In this document: in pieces, positions 35,533 through 46,770 of the stretch
Numbering within the stretch: the first letter of the stretch is position 1
How the letters are laid out: the number at the start of each line of letters is the position of its first letter
From: Klebsormidium nitens
Lineage: Eukaryota; Streptophyta; Klebsormidiophyceae; Klebsormidiales; Klebsormidiaceae
DNA: 64,000 nt
Direction: 5' to 3'
NCBI GenBank assembly: GCA_000708835.1
Contig: DF237352.1
Coordinates: 1-64,000, forward strand
Program-made: the position numbers and the translations under genes
The notes under the pieces: model-generated
The model's database searches: none
The model's input: the letters and a program-made list of their open reading frames with translations, nothing else
What the model was told of the DNA's origin: nothing

Positions 35533-36812
35533 TTACATCAGATTCCGAACAAGGATTGAGGTAGCTGCAGTGACACTTCCTCCGAAAAGCGCTCCGCCTA
35601 AACACGACCTGGAAGCTTGACGAAGGGATTCGGGCCAGGACTTGGGCGTTAAGCGGCGGGAATCCTTTATGTCTGGACCTTCAATAAGGCGGCCTGCAAG
35701 GGGGAAGGCTGCTCCCATTATGCCGCCCGCAAGCGCACCTCTCAAAATCAAAAGTAGAGCTTTCTGCACGGCGGGTTGAACAGAAGTCGAGTTAGAAAAT
35801 TCGAACAGAGACTTCTAGAATGAATTGAAACAGTATCAGGAAAAGCAGACATAATCAAGCATGTGGTGAATAGTCAGTGGGCTAGTGAGTTGCCTACTTA
35901 AACAATCACTAAAGATTGGGACTGCTGGTCAAAGTCTGAGGTCAAACGGACACTCTCTTTTCTGTTGATATGCTTGGGGAACCTCTTCGTAGGAGTTTCT
36001 TGATATGTTATTTAGTGACTAGGGCTTGTGGTCGTTTGATTTGGGATTCAACGTCCAACCTTCGTAGAAGCAAACATTTCGAACAAGGTACGAAATAAAC
36101 TGCTGACCCAATACAGTCAACTGAATATTTTGTGATGACTGTTGACAGTAACGAGGTACGAGGCAAGCACTCTTCGCCACTGCTGGCACCCTGCTGAAGG
36201 TGGGAACGACGCCCCTTCAAAGTATTACAAGATCCGGGCTGGAAAGAGAGAGCCTAGTAGTCCTCCATCAAGACCGTGACTAATTATTGCTCTCGACTAG
36301 TCGCGGCTGGAACACTTGCAGAACGTTCCATACATACAAAGGTGTCTTTGTTCAAGTAACGGAGATATATACAACTTCCAAGTGCAGCTTGACAATGATC
36401 CTTCAGAACTCATGCTGCTGAAACCAACAAACCAACGGGGGTTTTCATTTTTAATCTCCTGTATCTGAACCGCTTTTCGAGGCTATTAGCTTGCTCATAC
36501 AAATCAAAGTCGACCATTATTGCTTCGATCAACGTATTTTGTTTGCCTTGACCCCGCCTTTACGGTCTAATGAAGGAACTGAATTTTCGTGGGCAGTCTA
36601 AATCTTTCGAGTATCATTCATTTCTATGGTGGGTCTTACCTGCTGACAGGTTTTGTTCAGGTGTCTGTCACATGGGCGATTACGAGCAGAGTGGAAGGAG
36701 TCCCCAAGTGTAATATTGCTTAGTGAGTCGACTGCTGAGCATCTACTGCCGCTCCTGACTTTGACGGACATCTATTTTGTCGAGGGCTTACCTGATACGA
36801 TTCGTCCCCCAT
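35533..36812 (-). CDS. Small glycine-rich membrane-like protein, family member 2 (divergent 5' exon)
   Basis: Exon 2 (35,533-35,763, 76 codons plus TAA) is intact: RGALAGGIMGAAFPLAG, loop with LTPKSWPESLRQASR, then LGGALFGGSVTAATSIL. Exon 1 is eroded. The position of the ATG used by the other members reads ACG, while a later in-frame ATG at 36,812 gives MGDESYQ before a GTAAGC donor at 36,791. If that start is used the protein is 83 residues and lacks the presequence-like segment. It could be a pseudogene in the making or a relocalised member. Confidence 0.55.
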
Positions 36813-37009
36813 TTTGCTCACTTGGGCGCTCCTCGTGTTTGATTTTCCTGGGAGCCTCTTCAGCACGTACTGCCGCCCCTTCTTGGTATCCAGGTAGCCG
36901 GTGGTCTGGTTCAGTGATGAGCTTGCGCCCTGCTTGCGCTCGGCCCGTCCTCTAAGTTGTCACAATGACGAAGGAACGAAGTTTTGTTGACAAGCCGTGA
37001 TTGCCACTC

Positions 37010-37200
37010 TCCGTATATCTCATCCGCCGTCGGCGCCGCGCCGTGCGCCGGCCGCGGCCGCAGGATGATTTGGCGGCCAGGGTTTGGGCGAGCAGGGGTT
37101 TGGTCTGGCCATCGCGGGGGCAGGCCGGCCGCGCTGGTTGTGACGGGCCGCAGCTAATAGCTAGCTGCGGCCGGCAAGCCGCGTCGGCCTGCAAGGAAGG
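37010..37200. promoter_or_regulatory. GGCCGGCC-rich island upstream of small-protein gene 2
   Basis: Contains CGCCGGCCGCGGCCGCAGG, CAGGGTTTGGGCGAGCAGG and GCAGGCCGGCCGCG, which recur in the islands of members 3 and 4. It lies about 200 bases upstream of the candidate start of member 2. Confidence 0.5.
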
Positions 37201-37454
37201 GGGGTTGACGAACTCCGAAATCCTGGTGTGTTTTGCTATGAGATGCTTATTATAGTACCAGTCGCAAAATCTTTCGGGTACGCTAGTCGCTTTAGATCCT
37301 CAAGGAATCGGCAGGGCCATGCAATGTTTGCGGTAACCTATATGATTACCGTAGCAGCAATGCTACGGGGCAGCAAATTCAAACGTCTCCTGGACTTTCA
37401 TTTCGAAAACCTTAGAGCCCACCGGGCGCGCACGCATGAGTAGGAGAAGAGTGC

Positions 37455-38090
37455 GGAAAAAGCTGCCAAAGATTCAAGGCCAGCAGATCGAGAATCTTGA
37501 AAGTCCGGCCGGCAGCTCGGGGCGCGCGGCCCATCAGAATTTTGTTCGTGAAGTCCGTCGCTCGACGTGATAGTCTATCGATTCCGAAGCTTCAACAAGA
37601 ATTGTCAGAGGCGATCGCAGATCCTTGTTATCGTTCTCAGATCGAGTCGCAAAAACTGCCCTGTTGGACACGCGTAGTACGGCCGCACTTCCGGAAGCTC
37701 AATGTCAACTTTCCAGTTGCGCCCACGAAAGGGCCGCTCACAAATAGCACCGGTAACGCTTCCAGGATTTGCAGCTTAGTACAAATGGCAGGGTGACGGT
37801 TCCGGAAGATTTTTCTGTGGCCAGTGAGAGCACCGCACAAAAGTCCTAGCAATTATGCGTCAACCTTTGTAGATCAATGTAAGATGTGCGTCTGTTTGTT
37901 GACAGTCTATGGAGCTCACTCAAGTGTGGCGCTCGTACCGGGCCAGCCCTCACCATAATGTAATCATGTATCAACGTACGACTTGCTTGGGATTATGGTC
38001 GTAGCAGAAGACTCCTACCGTTGGAAACGAGAACACGAGTTATCAGCCCTCGAATATGGATCGGTTAGGATAAACCAATGCCGAGTCTGA
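37455..38090. repeat. Dispersed repeat shared with 41,275-42,000
   Basis: Blocks such as CGGCCGGCAGCTCGGG, GTACCGGGCCAGCCCT, CGACTTGCTTGGGATT and GGAAACGAGA occur in the same order at 41,275-42,000. The two stretches belong to separate copies of the amplified locus and contain no convincing gene. Confidence 0.65.
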
Positions 38091-38104
38091 TTTGCAGGAC
38101 GGGC

Positions 38105-38175
38105 GCAGGAGTTTCGAAGCGTCGCAGCTGCTTCGACAACAGATCAAACAGTGAAGGTGATCAGAGATCTGTGTT
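38105..38175 (+). pseudogene. Fragment of the F-box/LRR gene 3' end
   Basis: Resembles about 19,537-19,600 of the intact gene: GCAGCTGCTTCGACAACAG and GATCAAACAGTGAAGGT with GATCAGAGATC against the intact CTGCTCCAGAAACAA and GATCAAACAGTGGAAGT. The frame is not maintained. Confidence 0.6.
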
Positions 38176-38722
38176 ATCGCTGAAACGACTTTGCCTGCAT
38201 CGGCCTCGATTAGCTTGGAGAGCGGTGTGCAGTGCTAGAGCCTGGCCCGGTGATTCCGGCCCAGTAATGTCCAGTATTGAATCGAGCATGTCAGACATAT
38301 CATTCTTTGGCTCGAAGATGAATCACAAGACCAACATATAGTACGGTAAGCCCTTGCAAAACCTGTGTCTTACCCATTCCTCAAAAGCCTAGGGACACTC
38401 ATGGTGCACCGGTTCTCTTCGGTCAAGGTTTTAGAACGTCGTTAAATCACTGGACAGATCGTTTGGTCGATCAAACGTCCGAAGCAAGTCTTACAAACAT
38501 AAATTGCATACCTCCTGATTGACCTGATCTGTCAAAGCTTCTACCGGACGAGGCTAAGCCTGCTTCTCGCGTCAGCGAACTGGGCTAACGTTAGAACTCA
38601 ATAATGGACAGTTTAAATCGACCGCCTACATTACAAGAAGCATCCGACAACTAAAGCAAACACTCCGTCGAAAACGAGCTAGCGTCTCCCGGTCTTTGCG
38701 GTGGATTGACAAACTTCCAGAG

Positions 38723-39862
38723 TCAAGCCAAAATGATCATCGCAAAACCTGCAGTGAGACCTCCCGTTAAAACCGCTCCGCCTGAAGCGGCCCTGGCAGC
38801 TAGACGAAGGGTGTCGGGCCAGGACACGGGCGTTGTGCGGTATTCCGAATTCGTTACACTTTCTGGACCTTCGAGGATGCGGCCTGCGATGGGGAGGGTC
38901 GCCCACATGACCCCGGTCCCGAGCGCGACTTTCAAGATAGGGGAGAGAACACTCTGCATGGTAAATTCAGGAAGAGCGGAATCAATAGCCTGGAGGAGGC
39001 ACTTCTGAGACGAAAAGTATCAGAAAATCACAGCTGATCAAGCGTATACGAAGCGCGCGCGGTAATCTCAAAGCTGGCAAGCATTGAGGCTTATTTACCA
39101 TTGAGACTGCTGGCTACGTCTCGAGGCAATGAGACTGCTGGCTACGTTCTGGACTAAGGGCGACCTTTTCTTGGTTGGAGCGAAACCTTGCTGTGAAAGG
39201 TTCTGGATACGTTATCACTGACTAAGATTTTAAACGATTCGACTAGGTTCCAACGTCCAGAGTGGTAAAACCAACACTCGCCAACACGCAAACAGTCAAG
39301 CGCTTTTCGTGGCTTTGTTTACTTGTTATACCTGCTAGACCGTTTGCCCAACGTACAAAAAAAACAGGTGCCCTTGTTCAAGTAACGTGGTTTTGACTTC
39401 AAATTGTGAGATTGACTTGCTGGTTGGCATCTTCTTCATCCAGTTGCTTTGACGTTGATGAACGACCGATTTTCTTTTTGTCCCTGTGTCTGGGTCATTG
39501 AACCGATGCTATCTTGCTCCAGAAGAAAATTCAAAGTGCTTGAACAAACTTTGAGCGGGTCAGAGTTGACAACGGCTGGGTCTCTAGTCTGAGATTACAG
39601 TTAGCTCTGCCATCCGGTATCGGCTTGTTCGATGGCTCTTCCTTGCGAGGAAGTTTTGTTCAGCTGTCCCTTGATGTTCTCAATCAAGAGCAGACCGTGA
39701 TTTTCGTTCATCCCTCAGAATAAAACAGCTACTGTTTACCAGCAATCAGCCGCTGTATGTGATTATTGTCTCCTGACATCAAGTGCTTACCTCAGAAATC
39801 TTGAGCACCATGCTCCGAGACGCAGGCGCGTTCGCCATTGTGTTGACCACTTGGCTGCTCAT
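38723..39862 (-). CDS. Small glycine-rich membrane-like protein, family member 3
   Basis: Exon 1 is 39,791-39,862 (MSSQVVNTMANAPASRS, GTAAGC donor) and exon 2 is 38,723-38,953 (76 codons plus TGA, ATGCAG acceptor). The phase-0 intron is 837 bases and the product 100 residues. Exon 2 shows KVALGTGVMWATLPIAGR, LEGPES, TTPVSWPDTLRLAAR and SGGAVLTGGLTAGFA. The spacer between the first hydrophobic segment and the SWPDTLR block is longer than in member 1 by a whole number of codons. Function unknown. Confidence 0.7.
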
Positions 39863-40059
39863 GATTACTGATTTCCTGGGAGCGTCTCTACAGCCTCTTC
39901 TTGATGTTCACCAAGCTGGCTCTGTCACTCTTCTGAGCTTGCGTCCGGGAAAAGCTTCTCGTGAAATGTTGCGTGAATTTGACGAAGGCGGCTGACTTCT
40001 CACATTGTATAGGCTGTGATGGGAGTGGTGAAGATCATCTGCTTATACGTTCAAGCGGG

Positions 40060-40860
40060 GAAGGCCGCATATCCCGTCCCCCGCGGGCGCCGCACCACGC
40101 GGCGCCGGCCGGGGGGGCCTCGCGGNNNNNNNNNNNNNNNNNNNNNNNNNNNNNNNNNNNNNNNNNNNNNNNNNNNNNNNNNNNNNNNNNNNNNNNNNNN
40201 NNNNNNNNNNNNNNNNNNNNNNNNNNNNNNNNNNNNNNNNNNNNNNNNNNNNNNNNNNNNNNNNNNNNNNNNNNNNNNNNNNNNNNNNNNNNNNNNNNNN
40301 NNNNNNNNNNNNNNNNNNNNNNNNNNNNNNNNNNNNNNNNNNNNNNNNNNNNNNNNNNNNNNNNNNNNNNNNNNNNNNNNNNNNNNNNNNNNNNNNNNNN
40401 NNNNNNNNNNNNNNNNNNNNNNNNNNNNNNNNNNNNNNNNNNNNNNNNNNNNNNNNNNNNNNNNNNNNNNNNNNNNNNNNNNNNNNNNNNNNNNNNNNNN
40501 NNNNNNNNNNNNNNNNNNNNNNNNNNNNNNNNNNNNNNNNNNNNNNNNNNNNNNNNNNNNNNNNNNNNNNNNNNNNNNNNNNNNNNNNNNNNNNNNNNNN
40601 NNNNNNNNNNNNNNNNNNNNNNNNNNNNNNNNNNNNNNNNNNNNNNNNNNNNNNNNNNNNNNNNNNNNNNNNNNNNNNNGGCCGGCCGCCAGGGTTTGGG
40701 TGAGCAGGGCCGGGGTTTAGACCGGACTGTCTGCGCTGGCATGGCTTTCGGGGCAGGCCGGCCGCGCCACGTGCTGATTACTGGGCGGCCGCGGCCGCAC
40801 TGAGTCAACGGCTGCAGTGTGGGGGCCGCCCGGCCGGCCCCGTTTGGCTGCGCCGCACTC
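40060..40860. promoter_or_regulatory. GGCCGGCC-rich island upstream of small-protein gene 3, containing an assembly gap
   Basis: GC-rich sequence on both sides of a 554-N gap (40,126-40,679) matches the other islands (CCGCGGGCGCCGC, CCAGGGTTTGGGTGAGCAGG, GGGGCAGGCCGGCCGCG, CGGCCGCGGCCGC). It starts about 200 bases upstream of the exon 1 ATG. High GC and palindromes probably caused the gap. Nothing can be said about the missing bases. Confidence 0.5.
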
Positions 40861-41274
40861 AGGGAAAGGGGTTTGAGACAGCAAAAACTTGCAAAGATTT
40901 TGATGATGAACCTCGGTACCGGTATGAGATCCTGATCTGAGTTGCAGGGACCTTCGAATAAGCTAAGTCGCTCTGCATTCCAAATTCCCAATTGCCACCG
41001 GGCCAGCCAATTTGCGGTGTAAGCAGCAACGTCTCTGAAGACTTCGCTTCGAAAGTCCAGAGCCTGGCATCCTGCAGCTTTTGCAGCATAAGCACAGTGA
41101 GGAGCACAGGGTTTTTTTGGCGGTTAACCATAGTCGGTTATGGGCTGGTTCGAAGCTGGTCAACTGTACAATGACCAGACTCGAGCAGTGACCGGGTTCT
41201 TAACATGGCTATAATGCGGTTATTGGTCAAAGAGCCAGACTGCAGATTGGTTAGCGAACCTGGTTAGCAGCCAA

Positions 41275-42000
41275 ACCTTCCCTGTGGAGGAAGCTGCGAA
41301 AGATTGAAGGCCATCCATCGATTAACCTGAAAGACAGGCCGGCAGCTTCAGGGTGCGCGACGGTGGCCCATCAAGTCTTGAGTTACCAGTTGCAGATTCA
41401 TAAGTTAGTCCGTCACTTGACGTCAACGTATAACGACCTCAAGTGTGCAGACGTATGACGACCTGCAGCCGCTCTGCGCGCGGCCCTTGGACGCGGCCGC
41501 CCTCTCGCGTACGCTCTCGAAAGCACATGTTCAATATGCTTCAAAGGCGCCCACGTCGAATCCGGCCCGCTACTATAGCTGTGAGCTCCAGCAACGCTAT
41601 CGATTCTAAAGTGCAAGGTGGCAAGCTGCAGCAGAGGAAATCAAAAGTGCCTAGTGGGTTCAAGGATTCCTTCTCATGCGAAAGCAGCCCAACGAAACTG
41701 TGAGCTTAAAGTTTAGAGCGTCAGCCTTCGTAATCTGATTCAATAATAGGTAGCATGTACGTTTGGCCGACACAACATGTACCATGTACGTTTGTCTCTT
41801 TATCTGTGGGGCCATTCAGGCGCGGCGAGCGTACCGGGCCAGCCCTGATCATTGTCATCAACGGTCATACCGGTGCGACTTGCTTGGGATTCTGGTTACC
41901 AGTGGAGTCGAAGATCCGGCCCGCACTTGGAAACGAGACCAGGCCGCACCGTGGGATCAGCCCTGGAGATGGATCTGTCGGGATAATCAACGTAGAGTTT
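41275..42000. repeat. Second copy of the dispersed repeat at 37,455-38,090
   Basis: Same block order as the first copy, with GTACCGGGCCAGCCCTGATC near 41,830 and CGACTTGCTTGGGATTCTGG near 41,877. No open frame of note. Confidence 0.6.
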
Positions 42001-42829
42001 GATTTGGATCGGACCTGCTTGAGCGGACGTACTGCTACGCCTGTGTTTTGAGGTGTCTTGCTACGACGCCCTGATTTGCTATCAATAAAAATTCTCTGTG
42101 CACTTGGTCTAATTGAAGGGGATAACCAGAGAGTTTGGGCTCTGGATATTGAGCCATCTGGGCAAGTTGAAGAAATTGAAGATTGAAGAAATTGCTATGT
42201 CACATGCAACTGCACTTTTGGTGCAATTGGCGAGGTGAACATTTCCGAAGTGTTCACTCATTTCAAACGTGCACCCCTTGGCCGCGCCGAAGGTTAGCAA
42301 CGAAGACGCGATGTATTCCTGGTTTACGTTTCGTGCTTCGATGTCGCTGTTCGGATTAAACAAGCCCAATACCGTTCCGTAAGCTGGAAGCAGAAGCTGG
42401 CGACGCCCTCCGGCGCAGTACCCACGGATAAGATGCAAACGGATAAGATGCTCGTTAGATTCGCTTCCTTTGACAGGACTTCGGACTGTTTGAGTTTAGG
42501 GAACAAAACGAGTCGGCTGTTTTATGTTTCCGAATACGTACTGAAGGCAAATTCATCACTGTTTTGAATCCGGAAAGGTGCTTCGCCTGCGGCTTGAGTA
42601 TCGATGGTGATGGTAGGCCTAAAATGGGCACGGAGGCAAAAGAAAGATGATAACGAAGTCGGACAGGGGACAAGTAAAATTTAAGTTGGAGTGCGAGATA
42701 TAAGTCGAACTAAAACTTAGCTTCGAATATTTGGATCTGCTCGAACATTCTGCTGCTCCGCGCCGAACACTGGACAAAAGAGATCTAGAACATGATGTTG
42801 AAACCATCCTAAGCGGAAATCTAGGTACG

Positions 42830-43110
42830 ATTGGAGACGCCCCACCGGCATAGGTTGAGCCGTTGGCAGATCTTCGCATTCTCGCTCACACTCTTAAGAG
42901 CCTTTCTGCAGAGCTCCCTTGGTCGTCCGCCGGCCGCCGCTTCCGACGGGCCGCCCGCGGGTGCCAGGAGCGCCGCCCATAGCTTTATCCTACTCAGCCA
43001 GCCACTCATACTCGCCGATGTAAGCAGATTTTTCTGGGGAAAGCGAACCTGTGCTGCTCCGTCCCCAGACCCGAAGCCACATCAGCTGCTGACGTGGAAA
43101 CGCCGACCAC
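42830..43110 (-). pseudogene. Relative of the small frame at 20,907-21,163
   Basis: Shares the LLTS and LWAALLAPAGGPSEA segments and the CAGCAGCTGATGT block just upstream with the copy at 20,907-21,163. Insertions make the flanking frames differ and no start codon is conserved upstream. It is either a decayed copy or an internal exon of a gene I cannot complete. Confidence 0.4.
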
Positions 43111-43559
43111 GACGTGAAAGATGACGTAAACTTCGCCCCGGCTGTTGCGGTCCTTGGATTACCTTTTCAGCGGGCCGGCCACACGCGGTCGGTCGCCCTT
43201 CGCTTCATTGCACAGCGGCTGGAGACGTGACTACTGTGACTCGATTAAGAGAAAGCCTTTGGCCATTATCCTGTCTGAGACTTGGTTTATTTCCCTCGTC
43301 TGGACTCGGTCCCAGTCCCTAGCTCGAGCCAACTCTGATAGGTGTAACTGATCTGACAATGTCCGAAGTAAGTGGGAACGCCGTCGGGAAATGAGATTGA
43401 GCCGCAGAGTGTACTGCAGAATTGATTTGAAAAAAGTGATGGCGCGTGCACGTCATTTAGGAAAGGCAGACTTTAAAGCGACGAGCAGGTTTTTGAGACG
43501 GATCAGACCGGAACCAGACAAGAGCTTTCTCTGGGTGAACTCTGATGAGCATCACCGGC

Positions 43560-44020
43560 TCCGCTAATGCTCGGTGTCAGAGCAAGTAAGGCGTGCTACA
43601 CATCTATCATCTGCTCGAAGAGCAATTGCGAGGCCATCATGTACGGATTCAGAAGCCCCTGCGAACTGCGCACGTTCGCTCTTGAAACCACATTAACATC
43701 GAATCAACGTGCACCGTTTCCACCGGGTCACATATGCAGAGCTGCGGTACAACATTTCCTTAGTAGACAGAGCATTTGCGTCGGTCGCATTTGGTAACAC
43801 AATCTCCAAATCATGCCACTCGTAGCTCCTGGTTGAGGAGGGGGCACTGCTTCTCGCTTTGCCACTCTTGCCACTCTTGATTGTCGAAACTCAACTTAAA
43901 ACGAAAGTTGACCGTTTCTCTTTTCTAATCAAAGATTCAAGCAGCTGTGGAGCATCCAAAAAACGAGGGCAAAGTGTCCGTCGAATACGAGCTAGCGTCT
44001 CCCTTTTTGTGAATGAAGCC
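43560..44020. repeat. Amplified-locus core repeat, copy beside small-protein gene 4
   Basis: Contains GCTCGGTGTCAGAGCAAGTA and CGAATACGAGCTAGCGTCTC in the order seen at 19,690-20,270 and 32,670-33,140. It lies 3' of member 4 in minus-strand sense. Confidence 0.6.
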
Positions 44021-44023
44021 TTT

Positions 44024-45333
44024 CTAACAAAAACCAAGCACAAAGACCGTGGAAGCTGCACTGCAACTTCCCAAGAAAACCGCGCCGCTTGAGCCCATCC
44101 TTGAAGCTAGACGAAAAGTGTCAGGCCAGGACTCGGGCGTTGTGCAGTACTCCGTTGAACCTTTTGGACCTTCGAGAAGGCGGCCTGCAATAGGCCAGGC
44201 CGCTCCTACGATCCCGCCCGCAAGCGCAGTTCCCAAGATTGGGGCTACAAGAACCTGCATGGCGGTGCCAAAAACAGCGGAATGAGAAACTTGGAGGAGG
44301 CACCTCAGAAATGAAGGACTTATCGGGCGAAAAAAGCACAGCTGAACCCGCCTACGGTGTAAGTACTATTATTAAGCTGGCAAGAGTTAGATGCTCTGTA
44401 CCTCGAATAAACCGCTAGTCAAGACTTGGGGTCGATCGAACGCGATAACGTCAAGGTAGTCTAGCTGGGAGCGATGTGAAAGCAGCCAGACACAAGTTGT
44501 GTACTTCGCGTTGACTTGCAGGGGACTTACGGAATATCGTGCAAATTGGATTTACAGATTAGTTGACATTCAAATTAATTAAAGTGGTAGAAGCAACGAT
44601 TACCAACAGAGTTGAGCACAACTGCTGACCCAGCGAAAGGCAGGATCTTCCGTGCGGCCAATAATACTAGCCACTGGTTTCCGCTGCTGGCACACTGCGG
44701 AAACTTGGGACTTTAGCTCATGCCAAGGCTGTCACGAGCACCGGGCTGGAAACGCCATTAACATTATGTAAGACTAGCTGATGCCCTCTACCAGTGATAT
44801 CGTCGCCGCTGGAACATGCGGTAAGAGTACACGGCACTCTAGAACAGGTGCCTACTTTTCTGGGTAACGTGAGTTGAGCCCTTCACCGCTGCGTGGATCT
44901 TCGTGATTCAAGCCGCTACCTTCCTGAAACATATTGACCGCTTTCTTCACTAACATTCTTGTGTTTAAGTCGCTTGAACCGAGGCTTCTTGCTTGAACAG
45001 TCTACTTGACGTGCTTGAACAAACTTAACGATCCTGGTTTCAAGTGGATCACATGCTGGAACTTCAATCAAATCACGAAGGCCTTGGTTTATAGGACCCA
45101 TTCATGATGACTATGATGGGTCTTTCAGCAGCCTGCTGGAATGTTGTCGTTCATCTGTCGGACAAGCTGACTGTCATTCTTGTTCAACTGTGCTTAAGGC
45201 AGCTACAGGTTGATATTGGCCGCCGCTCCTAAGCCTGACGGAAACCTCCAGTGCAAGTGCTTACCTTGAATGCTAATCTGAGCACCGAGCCCGCAGTGGC
45301 GCTCCTGGCCACTGTGCTTACTTGATTGCTCAT
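44024..45333 (-). CDS. Small glycine-rich membrane-like protein, family member 4
   Basis: Exon 1 is 45,265-45,333 (MSNQVSTVARSATAGSVLRL, GTAAGC donor) and exon 2 is 44,024-44,254 (76 codons plus TAG, ATGCAG acceptor). The intron is phase 0 and about 1 kb; the product is 99 residues. Exon 2 has GTALAGGIVGAAWPIAGR, LLEGP, TTPESWPDTFRLASR and SSGAVFLGSCSAASTVFVL. Exon 1 is basic, hydroxylated and free of acidic residues, as expected for an organelle presequence. Function unknown. Confidence 0.72.
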
Positions 45334-45479
45334 AGTTGATTTCGTGGGGGCCACTCCACCGCCTCTTCAAGTTCTTGATATCAAGCTCGCTGATTCTAAG
45401 AGTTTGCTGAGCTTGCGCCGGCTCAGACTGAGATAGCTCCTCGTCACACTTACAAAGCCGGTTGACTTGTTCGTTCAAC

Positions 45480-45650
45480 GTTCAGAGAAAGTCGCGGTCG
45501 CGTATCTCGTCGGCCGCGCCGCGGCGCCACGCTTCGGCGGGCAGGGTTTGGCGGAACGATTGGCAGAGGTTTGGTCGCGCGCCATCGGGGCAGGCCCGGC
45601 CCGGCTGCGTCGGGCTGCGCCGCACTCGGGTCGAAGGGGGTAATTGTCGG
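45480..45650. promoter_or_regulatory. GC-rich island upstream of small-protein gene 4
   Basis: Contains GGCCGCGCCGCGGCGCC, GGGCAGGGTTTGGCGGAAC and GGGGCAGGCCCGGCCCGG, about 150 bases upstream of the ATG. It is aligned with the islands of the other members but without an exact GGCCGGCC. Confidence 0.5.
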
Positions 45651-45679
45651 AATTTGGAAACGGCAAGAACTTCAAGTTC

Positions 45680-46770
45680 AAGGCATGCAATCTTAACGTC
45701 GGAGTCGCAGACACTTTTGCGAATGATGAGTCTCTTTGGATCCGAAGGAAAGCTGCAAACGATATTCAAGATCTGGCATCCAATCAAGAATTAGTTAGCT
45801 AGACGACCGGAGGGGAGCTTCAATTACGACTAGGTGCGTACGTGCGAGCAGAATCGAGTTCAGATCGAAAGCTTTTTCAACAATGACGTCCGCTGGATCT
45901 GATGTCACCATGCAGGAAGACGACCTCAAAGCGTAATTAGTAAAAGAATCAAAGGGTAGCTCGCGATTGGAGAGCAACAAATCTCATGATGTACTGGACC
46001 TCGAAATTGACTCATGCAATTGCCTCATGGCAAACTGCAATGCGCGCTCCGCGCACAACCGGCGTTCGCCGTGGCAGCACTATATCGAGGAAGTACTAAG
46101 GCACATGCTGAGCCCGAATATGCTTTGAGTCGTTGCGCAAACGGCCCTAGCTGCTCACATGCAAAGCCTGCGCTAGCAGATAGCGATCCGACATGCGACC
46201 GTCGCTAACAGAAAACTACACCGGAGGATAAAGTCATGCAAGCTAGTGCCTGGGCGTGACGGTAAAGATACGTCGTCGAACGTGCTCACTTATACACAGA
46301 TAACATACATGCAATCGACCTCACCAGGCAGGTTCTTACAGGCAGCGCGCAGCGGCCTTGACTCAAGCTTTCTGCACGCCTAGATTATATCCACTACATA
46401 ACTATCGCCCGCCACATTTTTGCTGTGTCAGCCTCATGCAAGCACTAGTAACTTGAACTGGTCCGGAAGTATGTCCAGCCCAACTGGAAGATAAGGGCAC
46501 GGCCAACAAGTAATCGGGGTTCCTCCTTCTGGATAGTTGAGGCCGATGATCACTCACAATAGGTCGCGATCGGTGAGGATCATCAAGAGAGCAAAAGATT
46601 CTTCGTGCAATTGTCGCGCATTGTGCGCAATCCTTCGATGCCCGATCTGGCTTTGGCCAATTTGGCCCATGGCATGGCCTGTGATACTCCTGTCCTAACA
46701 AGGCCTGGCTAATCAGAGTCAACACATTTAAGCACCGTAGCAACTCGAGAGGTCAGCAACTCGTCCCTTG
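45680..46770. other. Intergenic, no gene recognised
   Basis: Short frames only between the amplified locus and the aldolase 3' end. No family motif and no repeat shared with the rest of the window were noticed. Confidence 0.4.

Noticed and set aside
39961-40991. Long reading frames across 40,126-40,679
   Set aside because: They exist only because the 554 unknown bases contain no stop codons. No real coding evidence.
42109-42438. 109-codon minus-strand frame
   Set aside because: The opposite strand has an LRR-like KLKKLKIEEI word, so this is more likely an F-box/LRR relic or chance; neither strand gives a defensible gene.
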